A DNA stretch of 64,000 nucleotides from Notolepis coatsorum (Eukaryota; Chordata; Actinopteri; Aulopiformes; Paralepididae): contig OZ020587.1 in NCBI GenBank assembly GCA_963971535.1, positions 155,948,153-156,012,152 of the forward strand, given 5' to 3'. The translations under genes and the position numbers were made by a program. Below, piece after piece: positions 35,576 to 48,728 of the stretch (position 1 is the first letter of the stretch; every line of letters starts with the position of its first letter). Under the pieces are notes generated by a model that was given only the letters and a program-made list of their open reading frames with translations, was not told where the DNA came from and did not search any database.

Positions 35576-37280
35576 GACGATTCTTATCGTCACATATGAT
35601 ATATTGACTTGATTTTCTATACATTCTAACCATACATAATAAAATTCATTTTTTCCAAAATTAAAATGCATTTTTTCAAAATGTCTGCATTTTTTCTTTT
35701 TCCATTTTTCTTTTGTACATATCATCAATTAGCTTTCTGCTCCTCATGGCTCATAGCCAGAGGCCTACTTTTGAAACAACAACATTTGAGCTTGTTGAAC
35801 ACAATAAAACAATTTAATCTAAACATTACACATTTAAAGTATAATCCATCACAATTTTTTAAAATTACAGTATTCGTTTACATGATCTGGGGAGGACACA
35901 GAAATTATTATTCATTCTTTCATACATTTTGCTTCTCCTCTCTTGTTAATTCCTTTTCCAAGTCAGCCCAATCACATTTTGCATAATCAACTCAGTTGGT
36001 CTTCTCACCTCTCCCCCCTTTTATGAACATCCCATGGACATAACACCTACCACCTCTGCGCCCAGACGGACAGGGAGGGCGGAGCATCACTCAAGGGAAA
36101 AAAATTTTCACCAGAAATTATCGGCCATAACCTACACCTAATAACCTACCTATGTGTATGTGTTTAGTTTAGTACTCTTGCGTTGTGTCATAATCTATAC
36201 CAGTTGTTACCGTTCAGTCACCTCCCGTTCAACATACCAATCAATCACACAGAGGCCCTTGTTCAACGCTTTGGTTGCACAGTCTCCGACCGTTTTCGCC
36301 CCCCCCCCCCTTCACCCCATGTCGGCCAGCCTCAGCTGAAGCCAACGTCTGTAGGCCTGTGATCTCGTCATATTTCGAGCCATGACTGTATTTCCATGGA
36401 TCTACAGATTTGTCCCAAACCTCCGGCCTTTGTATCCGGGGCTATATTGACGGAGGGGCAAGCGACCTCTTTCCACAGTCCAACAATCTCCCACAGGAAC
36501 TGACTGAACGGGTTCACACCATCGTGTCATAATCTAATGAAATGTATTCCTACACATTTTTCCCATGATCCCTCCACTTGTGATGGTCCATCCTCCCCCT
36601 CCGACTGAACTGCAAGGGAACAAAAACAAAAACAAATTTTCTTTACACAATATGTCAAATAATTCTCAAGAGAAGCCAAATGTTCAATCATTTATGCAAA
36701 CGTGATGGGACCACTTAACTGCCATCGATCTGTTCCAATGCATCCCAGCCTTGATCTGTCCCAATGCATCTCACGCTTCAACAGTCCTCTCACCAGATCA
36801 TGACAGAGAAACAACAAACAAAAGGCAAATAATCAAAAAAACATTCCAACAGATGTGAAAGCAAATCAATGAAATTAACCAGCTCCAACCGCAGACCACC
36901 TTAATGGTTATTTAGAAAGAAAAGAAAAGAAATCTAAAACCCTACATCTAAACCTCATCACACCTATCATCGTGATTTTGACACCTTTCAAGCCCGCACA
37001 GTCTCTCTCTACAGGCTCCATCCACACCCATACCAGACATTCAAAAGAAATCAAACCAAAATGAAAGTAATAAAAACAAACTCCTCCAGTAAAACAAATG
37101 ATATCAAGTGGTTCGATACCCTCCTTACTTAAACATATTTTGTTATTTTTAAGACTAGTTTCACCTTAAGTGAAAGCTAAGTTGTGTGTATGTATGTGTG
37201 ATCAGGTTGTGTGAACGTGTGTCTGTGTGTGTGTGTGTGTCTGTGTGTGTGTCTGTGTGTGTCTGTGTGTGTGTGTGTGT

Positions 37281-37312
<32 letters not shown>

Positions 37313-40300
37313 CTGTGTGTGTGAAAGGGTAATTAGGGCTTCCTGGCCCCCACCCCCAGCTCAATCATTCACTGAAATCAAAAGGATATCTCAATCTCAC
37401 ACATACACACAAAAATCAAATTTAAATAAAAAATATCATCTGTCCCAACTCAACCAAACATCCAATTTCACCGTGTCACAACACATTCAATCCTGAGAGT
37501 TCTTTAAAAAAAAGAAATAAAAGCAAAACCCAATCGAACATCACCATTCAACATCATCCACACATCCTGAGCACACCACAGTGGCTGTTACCTTAACCAA
37601 AACAAACTCTCATTCAAATGATATGAACTGAAATCAAAAAATGACATCGCTCACTCCTTCACCCCTGCATCAAAATCCCTTTTATACAAAATAATCTCTC
37701 AACCACACAAAATAACCAACACTCTCTCTCATTCTCAGCCACACAGATCATCTCCATCCTTCATATCATAAACATATACTTTCACCCTGCTCCCACACTT
37801 GCATACCACCTGGCACACAATCATCTACCATTCACACTGATCATTTGAAACTAAACAAACACTTCCAAAACTCTCTCTCATACAACTCATTAATCAACCA
37901 CAGACCGACAATGGTTTAGTTTGTTCCTCCCTCCTCTGCTCTCCCATCAGGCTACACTCATTATCAGGCTAATACCATCTCTTCTTAATCTCTGCACTCA
38001 AAAAGGTCTAGCAGAACCCCTTTTCAACCTGAAGTCACCCCAGCCTGCTAGAACTGGTGACAACTCCAGGTTATTCCTTCAATCAAACAGGCCGCCCTAA
38101 TCAAATGTAAATAACCTCATCTGATTTGGCTCCTACTCAACCGTCTCCTACCCTCTTCTTAAATTAGCCGCTCTCTGTCTCAACATTTCCCCCGTCATAA
38201 AAATAACTGCCAACTGTTCTCTCACTCTACAACTGTCTCCTGCATCTTCACCTCTGACCTCTCTCCTGTTGCATCTAATCTCACGCCATCCTGTCATAAA
38301 AAGAACAGCCATTGTAAGCAGCTGTATACACGACCCCCCTTGGGCCCTCCTGTAAACACCAAAAAAGGGTTAAACTCACACATTTCATCCCCCAGAGGCA
38401 GCTGTCCCCCAGAGTCTAAAAGTAATACATTTTCCCGTCCCTAACAGCCAAACACAGAAAAATTACAGACTAAACAGCAAATCATTACAATTACTGCCAA
38501 AACACCATCATACAGTCATCAAAACAGCATCTAAACCAAACCCCTTGTCACTAAATTATCCCACTGTGACCCAAGGATTTTGCAATCAATTCCTAATATA
38601 AACCATCAGCTTATGTAAATCAATGGCATTAAAGATATAACATTCTAACAGTATTTCAACATAACAATGCAACCCATTAAGGATTAATAAACACAATCAT
38701 TTCGATCAAATTCCACTACAAAACATTTAGCCAATAATATAAACATTATCCTATTTAAATCAACAGTGTCATTAAAGCAATAACAAGTATCACTATCTGA
38801 CATTTCAACATCAATGCATTCTATACAAGCATCTTAATTCAAGCTACATAAAACAAAACATCATTATTCCAAGCTTACAATTGTACATGTTACACAAATT
38901 AAAAAAAACTGGATATGTCCATCAACTCTAATTATTATACATGTAAGCATCATTCATTTCAGCATAACATTATAGTGGTTAGTCCTAAATGCTCCTTTCT
39001 TCATACACGTGTGATAAATTGATTTTACTGCATTCTACTTTGTAGAACATTTTACCAATTTTCAATAAAAGTTATGATGTATAACAACTGTATGTTTTTA
39101 ACTAAACAATATTTTTAATCAATCCCTACTCATTCCCCCCTGGTTAAAAATATACCCCTGTGTATCAAAGACCATAATACAATCTACCCAGTATAGCCGG
39201 TTTGTGAACTCCAGATTTATCATAGGCAACGTATCCATTACTTAATTCCTCCTCAATAGGCTCACTGTATTGTTTGCAGCCCAAGTAAACCCTCACTGAC
39301 TATCTCCCCTAACCTAACCACCATACATGTTACATCCCCTCCCCTGTTTACACAAAAATACAATGCACAATACACAAATACAACCATATAACACAATGCA
39401 GAATATTCTCTTACCCGTTATTTCTGTCCCCCGAGCGAACTACTCCGAATGCACTAGACCCAATCCACGTTGTACCGCGCATGCGCAGTGGCAACCGAAG
39501 CGACTGTTATAACGTTGCCACTACAACCAAATTCTGCCACGACATTCATAACATGCCCCGACATTCATAACCTGCCACGACATTCATCACGTTCCCTACC
39601 CCTTCCCCAACATCATCCTCAAAACTCGAAACGTAACGTATGCCGCCCGCAAACGCCACAAAACAACGGCATGCAAGCTAACTAGCTTAGCCAGCTCTCA
39701 TGCGACGTTCAAGGCCCTCACGGGAGCTGTGCCTTTCAAGATCCGTTCATCCACGCAATTCGCTCAGTACCAATCAAAGCATAAACAATTCACACAAGCT
39801 TAAAATAGCCAACCACTCTAACAGAAAATAATTTTTAAAACATTCTCACCAACCAGCGCCGCACATATAGTTCAACACGAATCCTTTCTCCTACCTACTC
39901 TGCCTCACTTCATAGCACCGCGAACGTTACATACTCTCCACAACACCATGACGTCATCAAGCAGCGACTCCTTAATATCATACACTACCGCTACCGCATC
40001 AATAATAACCCTCAAAACGGCCACAATCTCTCCAGTCCACGTCTAGATTCGCCTCTTACCTGCAATCGCCGCCACAGCGTTTAAACAATTCTCTCATAAC
40101 GCCATCGTAACGTCCCCAGTTTCACCGCGGACTCTTCCACAGAGCTAAGCCAGCTAGCCCCAACCACCAGTAGGACTCGCCTCAAACATATGTCCGTTGG
40201 TCATCAAAATATCATAACAAAACAACAATAAGCTCCCACGTTTCGCCAATCATTCATAACCATAGCCATAGTCCCCCATACAATTCCTAACCATAGCCAT

Positions 40301-41410
40301 AGTCCCCATACAACCATTAAGTACTTATCAGTCAGTTCGACCGAATTGTTTTTGTATCACAGCGAACGTAATTAATCAACAGGCCGGTTTCGCTCAAGAT
40401 TAAAAAGGATACTATGCCTAAGGACGGCAAATATATCTACATTTAAAACAGGCCGAGTGGTCCCCCAGACTCCAGTCCGTCCCTTCCCAAGCCTTGTCCT
40501 GAACACGCCGGCACCCTACACTTCTATTAATTACTACGTTTTTATCCTGTAATCGCACAGACCCCTGCGCTGATCATGCCAGGGTCTACCAATCTTTCAC
40601 CATACTTGACTTGCATGTTCTGAAATAGTAACAGAGCCCTTAGCCCGACGCATTTATGCCCATACTGACCCACTCACGGTCCCCGTCCCGCCTATTCTGT
40701 GGCTCTAAGCAGGGTCATATGCACATCGGACACAGCTCTCTTCCCATTTCAGAACAATCAAATCTCCTCAACTTACCCGCGCCCTCTTCCTGAGAATAAT
40801 TTTAGGGCAATTACATACTCAGAACGCGCCCCTGTCGTATACACCAGAATAACCGTGCTTCCTAGCAAGAAAAGCCTTTTATCTGCCGTCATGCGACGCC
40901 ACCCCCGTTATATCATGACCAGATAGTCTGTGCGCCACCAATACGCAATCACATTACTATAACATGAGGCCTTGTAATTACTTCACTCCCCCGTACAGTT
41001 CATAAAGTATATTCCATACGAGTTAACCAACCCAACCCCCGTGGCCCGCATAGGCCGAGCCCGGCCTCCTGTGTCTGAATAAACATACAAACATAAAAAG
41101 CCCACGTTTGCATGTTCACTGCACAACAAGCGCGACCTCCATACCTCCGGACATCCTAACCTAAGACACCGCACCCCCAACCCTGCATGCAGAAGCCATA
41201 TTCACCGTGGGCCCCAAACAGTGGCGTACACAACCAACCTTCATCCTGTCCCTCTCTCTCCTCCATTCAGACAACAAGCCCCTCGTCTACCACTCCAAAC
41301 GCAGCAACACCCCAGCTCTTTGCCCCGTGTCCCCAACACACAGCAAGGTCCAGATTTGATATGACAAGACCCTACCGCACCTTTTCAGGGGGAGACACAA
41401 AGGATGGGAA
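35576..41410. other. Non-coding interior of the LARD-like element
   Basis: No ORF above about 106 codons and no gag, protease or RT motif on either strand. Strong strand asymmetry (few G on plus). Only a GT/GTCT microsatellite at 37,218-37,325 stands out. Confidence 0.7.
37218..37325. repeat. (GT)n/(GTCT) microsatellite
   Basis: GT array with regular CT interruptions. Confidence 0.95.
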
Positions 41411-41421
41411 GAACGGCACCA
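41411..41421 (-). other. Primer-binding site of the LARD-like element
   Basis: TGGTGCCGTTC in reverse, 4 nt inside the LTR. The first nine bases equal those of His-type primer-binding sites; the rest diverges, so the tRNA is uncertain. Confidence 0.6.
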
Positions 41422-41425
41422 TTTC

Positions 41426-42395
41426 TGTGGTAAATTCCCACAGACTTTCTACAATAATTTGAGGTTATTGTAGTACAATACAATGAGATTGATTATCTGG
41501 AAGGAGGAGGAAGGATCATACCCGATAGAATTGTTGGTCTCCTCATCTGACTTAGCAGATGAGGAATAAAACGTGTACGCCAGACAAACCAGAACTGTAG
41601 TTCAACTCAGCTGATTTATTTGAGCCAGGGCCAAGAGTGAATAAAAGGTTGCCTTTCACATACAAAAGATTATCAGAAAACATTAACAGGGCTGTCTGTT
41701 GTACAGAAATATCACAATCAGGTTTGCATCTCAAACCTCAATAATGTACATAAAACAGTCACTTGGTTAACATAATCTGAACATACATTAACCATACTGC
41801 ACACATTATACATGAGTAAATCTGGTTTCTAAGATAAGTATCTATACATTCTATTCTAACCAACCATGGGTCCATGATTTTACTCACATAAAATGCAGCA
41901 GCACAGTCTCTCTGGTGGAAGGAGCGGTGGAGCCCCCAGACCCCCTGGGGTTGGTCCGGTCTGAGAGCTCCCGAATTACCAAAATGTCCCCTCCTTTATA
42001 CTACAATTTCTAGCCAAAATAGAATACAGTTCACTATTACAGTTGATCCAATCAGGCGTCTCCTGTGGGGGGTCTCCTGTGGGCGCTGGCAGCCCCCCCC
42101 CCCCTGGGGTGTGGCGACGTGATGGGACAGAGACAGAAGGGGCCCATCGGTGGCCCACGTCCGTGTGATCTTTTGCTGAGATGAAGGGGCCTGTCTTGTC
42201 TCACGAGGGGGGGTGTGACATGATGTCCTCGGGTGGGGGGTGTGAATACGCTTTGACCCTTTGGGCCTTATTACCATACAGTACTAATCTGGCCACATAG
42301 TGGGTGTGACCTTTGTCTATTCAACTATCCCTGCCACCTACTTCTGCTAAACAGTATACAAGGCTGTTTATGAAATTCAACTCAATATTACCACA
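41426..42395 (-). repeat. LTR, right (5' LTR of a minus-strand element)
   Basis: Same length and, by eye, same sequence as 34,594-35,563. Confidence 0.95.
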
Positions 42396-42617
42396 CAGGA
42401 ATATACATAAAATATTCATGCAAGACGGAATCTATCTACACCGAGACAAATTTCAGAGACTCTCTGTTATTCAATTACATGTACTGTAGGAGAACATGAA
42501 TAATTCCAGACACTTCACAGATCAGGTGAAAATGAATGATCCTGTGTACTCCACATGGTCTCTAGTCTGGGTCTGCATGCCAGCAGGAAGGGGTCTGTAG
42601 CCATTACGGCGAGTCTC
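42396..42617. other. No recognisable feature
   Basis: Short unique-looking stretch between the LARD-like element and the triplet array. Confidence 0.5.
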
Positions 42618-42732
42618 ATTGATGGTGGTGGTGGTGGTGGTGGTAGTGGTGGTGGTGGTGGTAGTAGTGGTGGTGGTGGTGATAGTGGTGGTAGTGGTAG
42701 TGGTGGTAGTGGTGGTGATGGTGGTGGAGGTT
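42618..42732. repeat. (GGT/AGT)n triplet array, part 1
   Basis: Degenerate GGT array up to the 3' end of a minus-strand LINE. All-Val, all-Gly and all-Thr ORFs here are artefacts. Confidence 0.95.
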
Positions 42733-43898
42733 TCAAGTTTCAAGTTTCAAGTTTCTTTAATAGTTGTCATACAGAAGTACAGAATACTTTTGTACAAAAT
42801 GCTTCTTACTGTTGCGCTCCAGAGACTGTGCAAGACAAGATAAGTATGAAATGAAAACATAGTAAAATTAGAAGTAAAAAAAAGAGGTCACAGTGTTCAG
42901 TTTAGACATATGTACAATGTTCGATGCAGAATAGACGTAGTTACCATACAATATACAATACTGTGCAGTGTACTAATATACAATACTATATAGTGCAAGG
43001 CAGAAATGGAGAAATGGGACGAGGTGCAATTTAGGTACAATTCACAGTAGGTGTACGAGTTGTAGTGCAAATCCTTTATCAATAAATATAAAGTGTAAGT
43101 GTGTTTGTGTGATCTAAAGTGTGGAGAGTGGGTGCTGCAGTGTGTTGTTTGTTTGAGTGAGTGTGTGCGTGTGGGTGTGTGTGCTGTGTGCATTTGATGG
43201 TTGTTGCATAGTGATTATTGTTCGTTTAGCGATTATTGTTCGTTTAGCAGCCTGATGGCCTGGGGATAGAAGCTTCTTCTGAGTCTTTCTGTGCTCGCCT
43301 TAAGACTCCGGTATCGCTTGCCTGACCGCAGCAGTTCAAAGAGGCAGTTGTTCGGGTGGCTCGAGTCCTTAATAATTCTCTTAGCCTTCCCCTTGCACCG
43401 CTTGTTGTAAATGTTCTGGAGGGTGGGAAGCCCCCCTCCAATTGTGCGTTCGGCTGAACGTGTCACTCTTTGTAGTCTGCTACGGTCTTGTGCAGTGCTA
43501 TTCCCAAACCAGGAGGTGATGTTGCCGGTCAGGATGCTCTCTATTGTACATGAGTAGAAGTTCCTAAGGATCTTCTGACTGACTTGGAACTTTCTTAGGC
43601 GCCTGAGGAAGTAGAGGCGTTGTCGTGCCTTCTTCACAACACTGTCAATGTGTGTGGTCCATGTCAAGTCCTCGGATATGTGGGCTCCGAGGTACTTGAA
43701 ACTGTTCACTCTCTCAACCGGTGCCCCGTCGATGCTGAGGGGGCTATAGTCCTTGACCCCCGACCTCCTGAAGTCCACAATCATCTCTTTTGTTTTGCTG
43801 ACGTTCAGGGAGAGGCAGTTCTCCTGACACCACTGTGACAGGTTCTCTACCTCTTCCAGGTAGGCCCTTTCGTCGTTGGCAGAGATCAGGCCCACCAC
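42733..43898 (-). mobile_element. LINE 3' fragment inserted in the triplet array
   Basis: The minus-strand frame 43,898-43,233 (221 codons) encodes the C-terminal RT part of a non-LTR element. It runs from NCLSLNVSKTKEMIVDF and FKYLGAHISEDLTW to ESILTGNITSWFGN, KAKRIIKDSSHPNN and FYPQAIRLLN before a stop. The first three codons come from the flanking array. The 3' UTR runs to 42,733 and ends in a (TTTCAAG)n tail. The catalytic YxDD box and endonuclease are missing through 5' truncation. The array continues on both sides, so it was the target. Confidence 0.85.
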
Positions 43899-44642
<744 letters not shown>

Positions 44643-45567
44643 CAGTGATGTACCTGAACACGTTCAATGAACGATCGTTCATGAACGAGTTCGTATTTTG
44701 GGCGAATGTGAACTGAACGTACTGTATAACCGCTAAATTAACGTAATTGAGAATGCGTTCATTCTCAGCGCTGTATAACGGCGTTCAAAAGTGTGTTCAT
44801 TCTCAGCACTGTACTATAACGGCGTTCAAAAGTGTGCCCGATTTCATATGCCTTTCAGCCGGAAACCCAGTTAAAACACACCGTAAACAGGCTTCAAAAT
44901 AATGCGGAAAACCACCCTATCTGGCAACACGTGCCTGTCACCCCTGGCTGTCGCACTAAAATATACATCATCACAACAAACAATGTGGAACGCGGAACCG
45001 GTGAGCATTAGTATCATGGACGAAGCCGAGAGCAGCTGTAGCAGCACTCGCTCAGAGTCAGACTCTAAGGCGTATGAGCATTTAAAAGAGTTTAAAGTTA
45101 AAGTCAGTACTGACTCAGACGGAAAAAATCTAACGTTTGCCTGTAAACTGTGTCCGCCTGGTTTGAAAAAGCATCGACGATGTCGACAGCAAACCTTAAA
45201 CGGCACATTGAGAATAAGCAAAAGTCTCGTTTTTGTTTGCATAATAAAGACAATTCAAGCAAAGTTTGTCCTCATGTTTTTGAAAATATACTGTAGAGAT
45301 ACTACAGTGGACTGAATGGGCGGCAGCAAAGCGTTATGGAAATGCCAGTATTCCGATTGCTGTTTGTGGTTCAAAATTTTTTACAAATAATAGCTCGCAG
45401 CAACGTATTGAAAAAATAACTATAAACTATAAATTAGTTCATTTTTGAAACCATGAACTTTAGTTCACATTTTTTTATTATGAACTATGAACTGAACTAG
45501 TTCATTTAAAAAAAATTAAACTGTGAACTGAACTAGTTTGTGTAGAAAGTGAACTTTCTCAACACTG
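44643..45567 (+). mobile_element. hAT element, 925 bp, with BED-finger remnant
   Basis: Ends CAGTGATGTACCTGAAC and GAACTTTCTCAACACTG with hAT-type CAGTG termini. An exact 8-bp duplication AGTGGTGG flanks it (44,635-44,642 and 45,568-45,575), although the surrounding triplet array makes such a match less surprising. The interior carries the start of a transposase: from an ATG at 45,016 the frame has an acidic/Ser-rich stretch, then FACKLCPPG, the first half of a BED zinc finger. The second half ([11 protein letters not shown]) is in another frame about 35 bases later. A one-base-class frameshift thus splits the finger and the catalytic domain is deleted. Repeated GAACTAGTTCA motifs near the right end may be transposase-binding sites. 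Confidence 0.85.
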
Positions 45568-45612
45568 AGTGGTGGTGGGGTGATAGTAGTAGTAGTGATA
45601 GTAGTAGTAGTG

Positions 45613-45684
<72 letters not shown>

Positions 45685-45712
45685 TAGTAGTAGTGATAGT
45701 AGTGGTGGTGGG

Positions 45713-45756
<44 letters not shown>

Positions 45757-45760
45757 CGTT
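45568..45760. repeat. (AGT/GGT)n triplet array, part 3
   Basis: Continuation of the same array beyond the hAT element. Confidence 0.95.
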
Positions 45761-45968
45761 TATTTTTTTACAAGTCGATTATTAATTTCAATATAGAATA
45801 TTCGTTGACAGCCCTACAAGTACAATTAGTTACTGCACACTACATCACCCCTGAGTGGAACATGGAAAGCCAAACTTTCCCCCACTGTACCGAAAACCCG
45901 TACCGAACCTTGACTTCAAAACCGAGGTACGTACCGTACTGTGTTTTTTGTGTACCGTTACACCCCTA
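45761..45968. repeat. hAT-like terminal fragments
   Basis: TTGACAGCCCTACAAG (about 45,805-45,820) and GTACCGTTACACCCCTA (about 45,950-45,968) look like two different hAT right ends. No matching left ends or duplications are seen. Confidence 0.4.
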
Positions 45969-46035
45969 CTTACTACCATAGTGTCTTTATACCTGTATCA
46001 CTGTACATAATAATACTATAACACTATACTGACAC
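45965..46035 (+). repeat. LINE 3' tail fragment
   Basis: GTCTTTATACCTGTATCACT and flanks match 250-330. Confidence 0.6.
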
Positions 46036-46170
46036 TACTGAGCCGATTAACGTTCTGAAGGATTATCTGAAGTGCCTATTTATGTGCATACCCTTTGATT
46101 TTAATGATCCATTCTATTAAAAAGAATAACTGAATTTAAACTGAAACAGAAAATAACAATTTCGTGTTTT

Positions 46171-46192
46171 GGGGGGGGGGGGGGGGGGGGGG
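46171..46192. repeat. G homopolymer
   Basis: Run of about 22 G, a potential quadruplex and assembly-risk site. Confidence 0.9.
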
Positions 46193-46199
46193 ATTTTTT

Positions 46200-47090
46200 A
46201 ATATTTTGTCTTAGGAACAGTAGACTATTAGAAAATGGCAGAGCCAGGCAGATGTTATGTAATCGGTCCCATCTGTGATATTTCAAAAAGTGCTTGTCCA
46301 GATTGCCATGAAATTTTGGTGACCCCATGACCTTTCCCCTAGCACCACCATTAGGCCAAACTGAGAAAATGCAATGCCAGATTGCCATATAATTTGCTGT
46401 CATACAATTTGCCATACATTCATGACCCCAACAGGAAGAAATTTTTTTGTGTGACCCCATGACCTTTCCTCTAGCAGACCAATTAGGCAAAAAAAAACAT
46501 TTTCAAATGAACTGTCTCCTGACCCGCTTGTTGTACAGTGACACATTTGCTTTGAATATTCATAACCCCTCGAGGTGAGCCTGTGACCTTTCATCTGGTA
46601 TATATATAGCCTGGGTCTGTAGTGACTGGCAATATCGGCAACGGTTTGTAATCTACCCAGTAAAATGTTGCATAATGAAAGTAACAGCAATGTGTGGAGA
46701 TTGTTGGGCCTTGGTGGATGTCTGCACTCTGTCGTTTCATTCTCTTTGACAAGACGTTCCCATGCAGGCCTCTGGTGAGAGCTATACAGTCCTGCAGAGG
46801 CTAACCGCAGTAACTAACAAGTCTTTAAAAGTTCAATCTTGCTCTGTTTTAGAGAAAAAGGGTATAAAGAATTGCAGTAACTACAAAATCACTGGATAGT
46901 CAAAGAACTTTAAAGCCATTTTTCTCAGTTTCACTGTTTGCGTGGTCACTGTGGTTAGCTTCTGCAGGGCAGTGTAGATGTGGCCAGCTAGTGTTTTATT
47001 GTGGATCCCCATTAGTCTACACCAAAGTGAGACTACTCTTCCTGGGGTCCAAACATTTAAAATACACAAATCACAAAAAAAGTTAAATAA
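46200..47090. repeat. Unclassified repetitive sequence with internal echoes
   Basis: The phrase GACCCCATGACCTTTCC and its surroundings return at 46,320, 46,453 and, in a weaker form, 46,580. Near 46,975-47,060 there is a reverse LINE-like tail (CACCAAAGTGAGACTACTC). No gene is visible. Confidence 0.4.
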
Positions 47091-47565
47091 AGGCGGCTAA
47101 GTGGCGCAGTGGGCAAGGCGCTCGCCACTAACGCAAGATATGCTGGGTTCGAGCCCAGCTCTCTGCGTTGCTACCGGCTTGGCTGGTCGTTCATACTAAC
47201 ACAATTGGCAGTGTTAGGGGTGGGAAAGCCGGTGGGTGGGGATCGGACGTTGTGGACAGCGACTCCTACAGGTCGGTTGGTGCGCCTGTACAGCAGAATC
47301 AGGAAGTATCGGAGGCAGCGTGAGCCTCCCACGCGTTACTCCTCGCCACTGAGAGATCGCGCTGTTCAGGTGAAAAGATGCGACAGCTGCCTCCTCGTGT
47401 ACCAGAGGGGACACGTGATGCAAGGCTTGGTCCTCACTGCAGCCGACCAGTGGGAGGCATAGTCTAGTAACGTTCGAGACAGGGGAGGGGAGAATTGAAG
47501 GGAGAATTGGCGAGGCAAAATTGGGATGGGAGAAAAATAGAAAAATAAGGAGAAAAGGTGGATAA
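47091..47565 (+). mobile_element. tRNA-derived SINE, long family, copy 4
   Basis: The head GGCGGCTAAGTGGCGCAGTG and B-box-like GGGTTCGAGCCC match copies 2 and 3 over the full length. Ends were not confirmed by a target duplication. Confidence 0.85.
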
Positions 47566-48229
47566 TTTTTATTTTTATTTTTTTTCATAAAAAATATAAA
47601 ACCACAAACATTGAAGTACTCACAAGAAAACATCACAACAACAAAAAACAAGTGAATCAAAGCTCACTCAATATTCATAAGTCAGATATCACAATTCTCC
47701 AACCATAAAATACATATTCCATAATCAGTCCATGAGAACAAAACAGATAAAAATCGTTTATATGATTTTAACTCATAATATAGCATAACTTTTCTCAAGT
47801 CACCGATCACCTTTATATTTCCATACTAATTTCCATAATAAGTCAATGACCAAAATGTATCTTGTTATTCCTGAGCACAATTTTTTACTTTTTTTTAAAC
47901 ATACATTTGTTCCTTACCATAGTTATATTTCTCTGTATACTATTCCAATAAGCAACTGCTTATGTGTTTTACATTACCGTCTTTTTCAGAGCATTTGTTT
48001 TTGGTAGAGGTAAAGTAAAGCATGAATCTAATCAGCATGAATCAGCTAGAGTCATGTGACAGCAACCCAAAGCCACTAGCAATGGTAGGGAATTATGTAA
48101 TCCCCCAGATAATTTGCTGTCGTCCTTTCGTTTGTTTGTTTATTTGTTTGTTTTGCATTAAAAAAATTATATATTTGTGACTCATAATTCCTAATAGAGT
48201 ATTTACCGAGGGTAGGTTCGCTGAGCACG
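47566..48229. other. No recognisable feature
   Basis: AT-rich, no ORF. Confidence 0.5.
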
Positions 48230-48520
48230 GATGCTCTTTTTCAGCTACGCCCTGCTTCACATTCACACAGTTCCATTCACACCTGGGAGCCGCCCAGTAC
48301 AACCACAGTCTGACACCGTTGGCCACTGAGCAACTCCACTGGAGCAGTTGGAGGTTAAGTGCCTTGCTCAAGGGCACTTCAGCGGTTGGTGTTAAGGGTA
48401 TGGGAGAGAGTTATTCATTCACATGCCCGGCCCAGATTTTTCCTGCCGGTCCGGGGGATCGAACCGGCGACCTTCCGGTCACAAACCAGCTTCTCTAACC
48501 TTTAGGCCACCGCTGCCCCC
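48230..48520 (-). mobile_element. tRNA-derived SINE, third family
   Basis: On the minus strand the head reads GGGGCAGCGGTGGCCTAAAG with B-box CGGTTCGATCCCCC. The body extends to about 48,230. No clear target duplication. Confidence 0.7.
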
Positions 48521-48728
48521 AGAGGTAAAGGACGATGTAACATTGCTAACGATCCTAAAAGGTTACAGGTTCAATAACTCATCCAGACTGTATGTCAAGT
48601 CAGACGCCGTCAGTCAGACTCATCGGAGCCTCCGGTACGACGGCTGACCTTGAAGACCCACGGCGCCCTCTGACTCAGACGCTCCTTCCGGACCAGAAAA
48701 AGGGAGAAATCAACTGCAAAGGAGGGGA

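Larger units (their letters stand above)
34594..42395 (-). mobile_element. Non-autonomous LTR retrotransposon (LARD-like), 7.8 kb
   Basis: Two 970-bp LTRs flank 5.86 kb of internal sequence without a long ORF on either strand. Orientation is minus. Next to the right LTR, 41,411-41,421 reads in reverse TGGTGCCGTTC, a primer-binding-site-like sequence 4 nt from the LTR. Next to the left LTR, 35,564-35,575 reads in reverse AAAACGGGGAAA, a polypurine tract. Large coding-less elements with intact priming sites are called LARDs and depend on proteins from relatives. The interior is poor in G on the plus strand and holds one GT-rich microsatellite (37,218-37,325). The flanks (TTACGGG and CAGGAAT) show no target duplication, so one end may have been rearranged after insertion. 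Confidence 0.85.
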
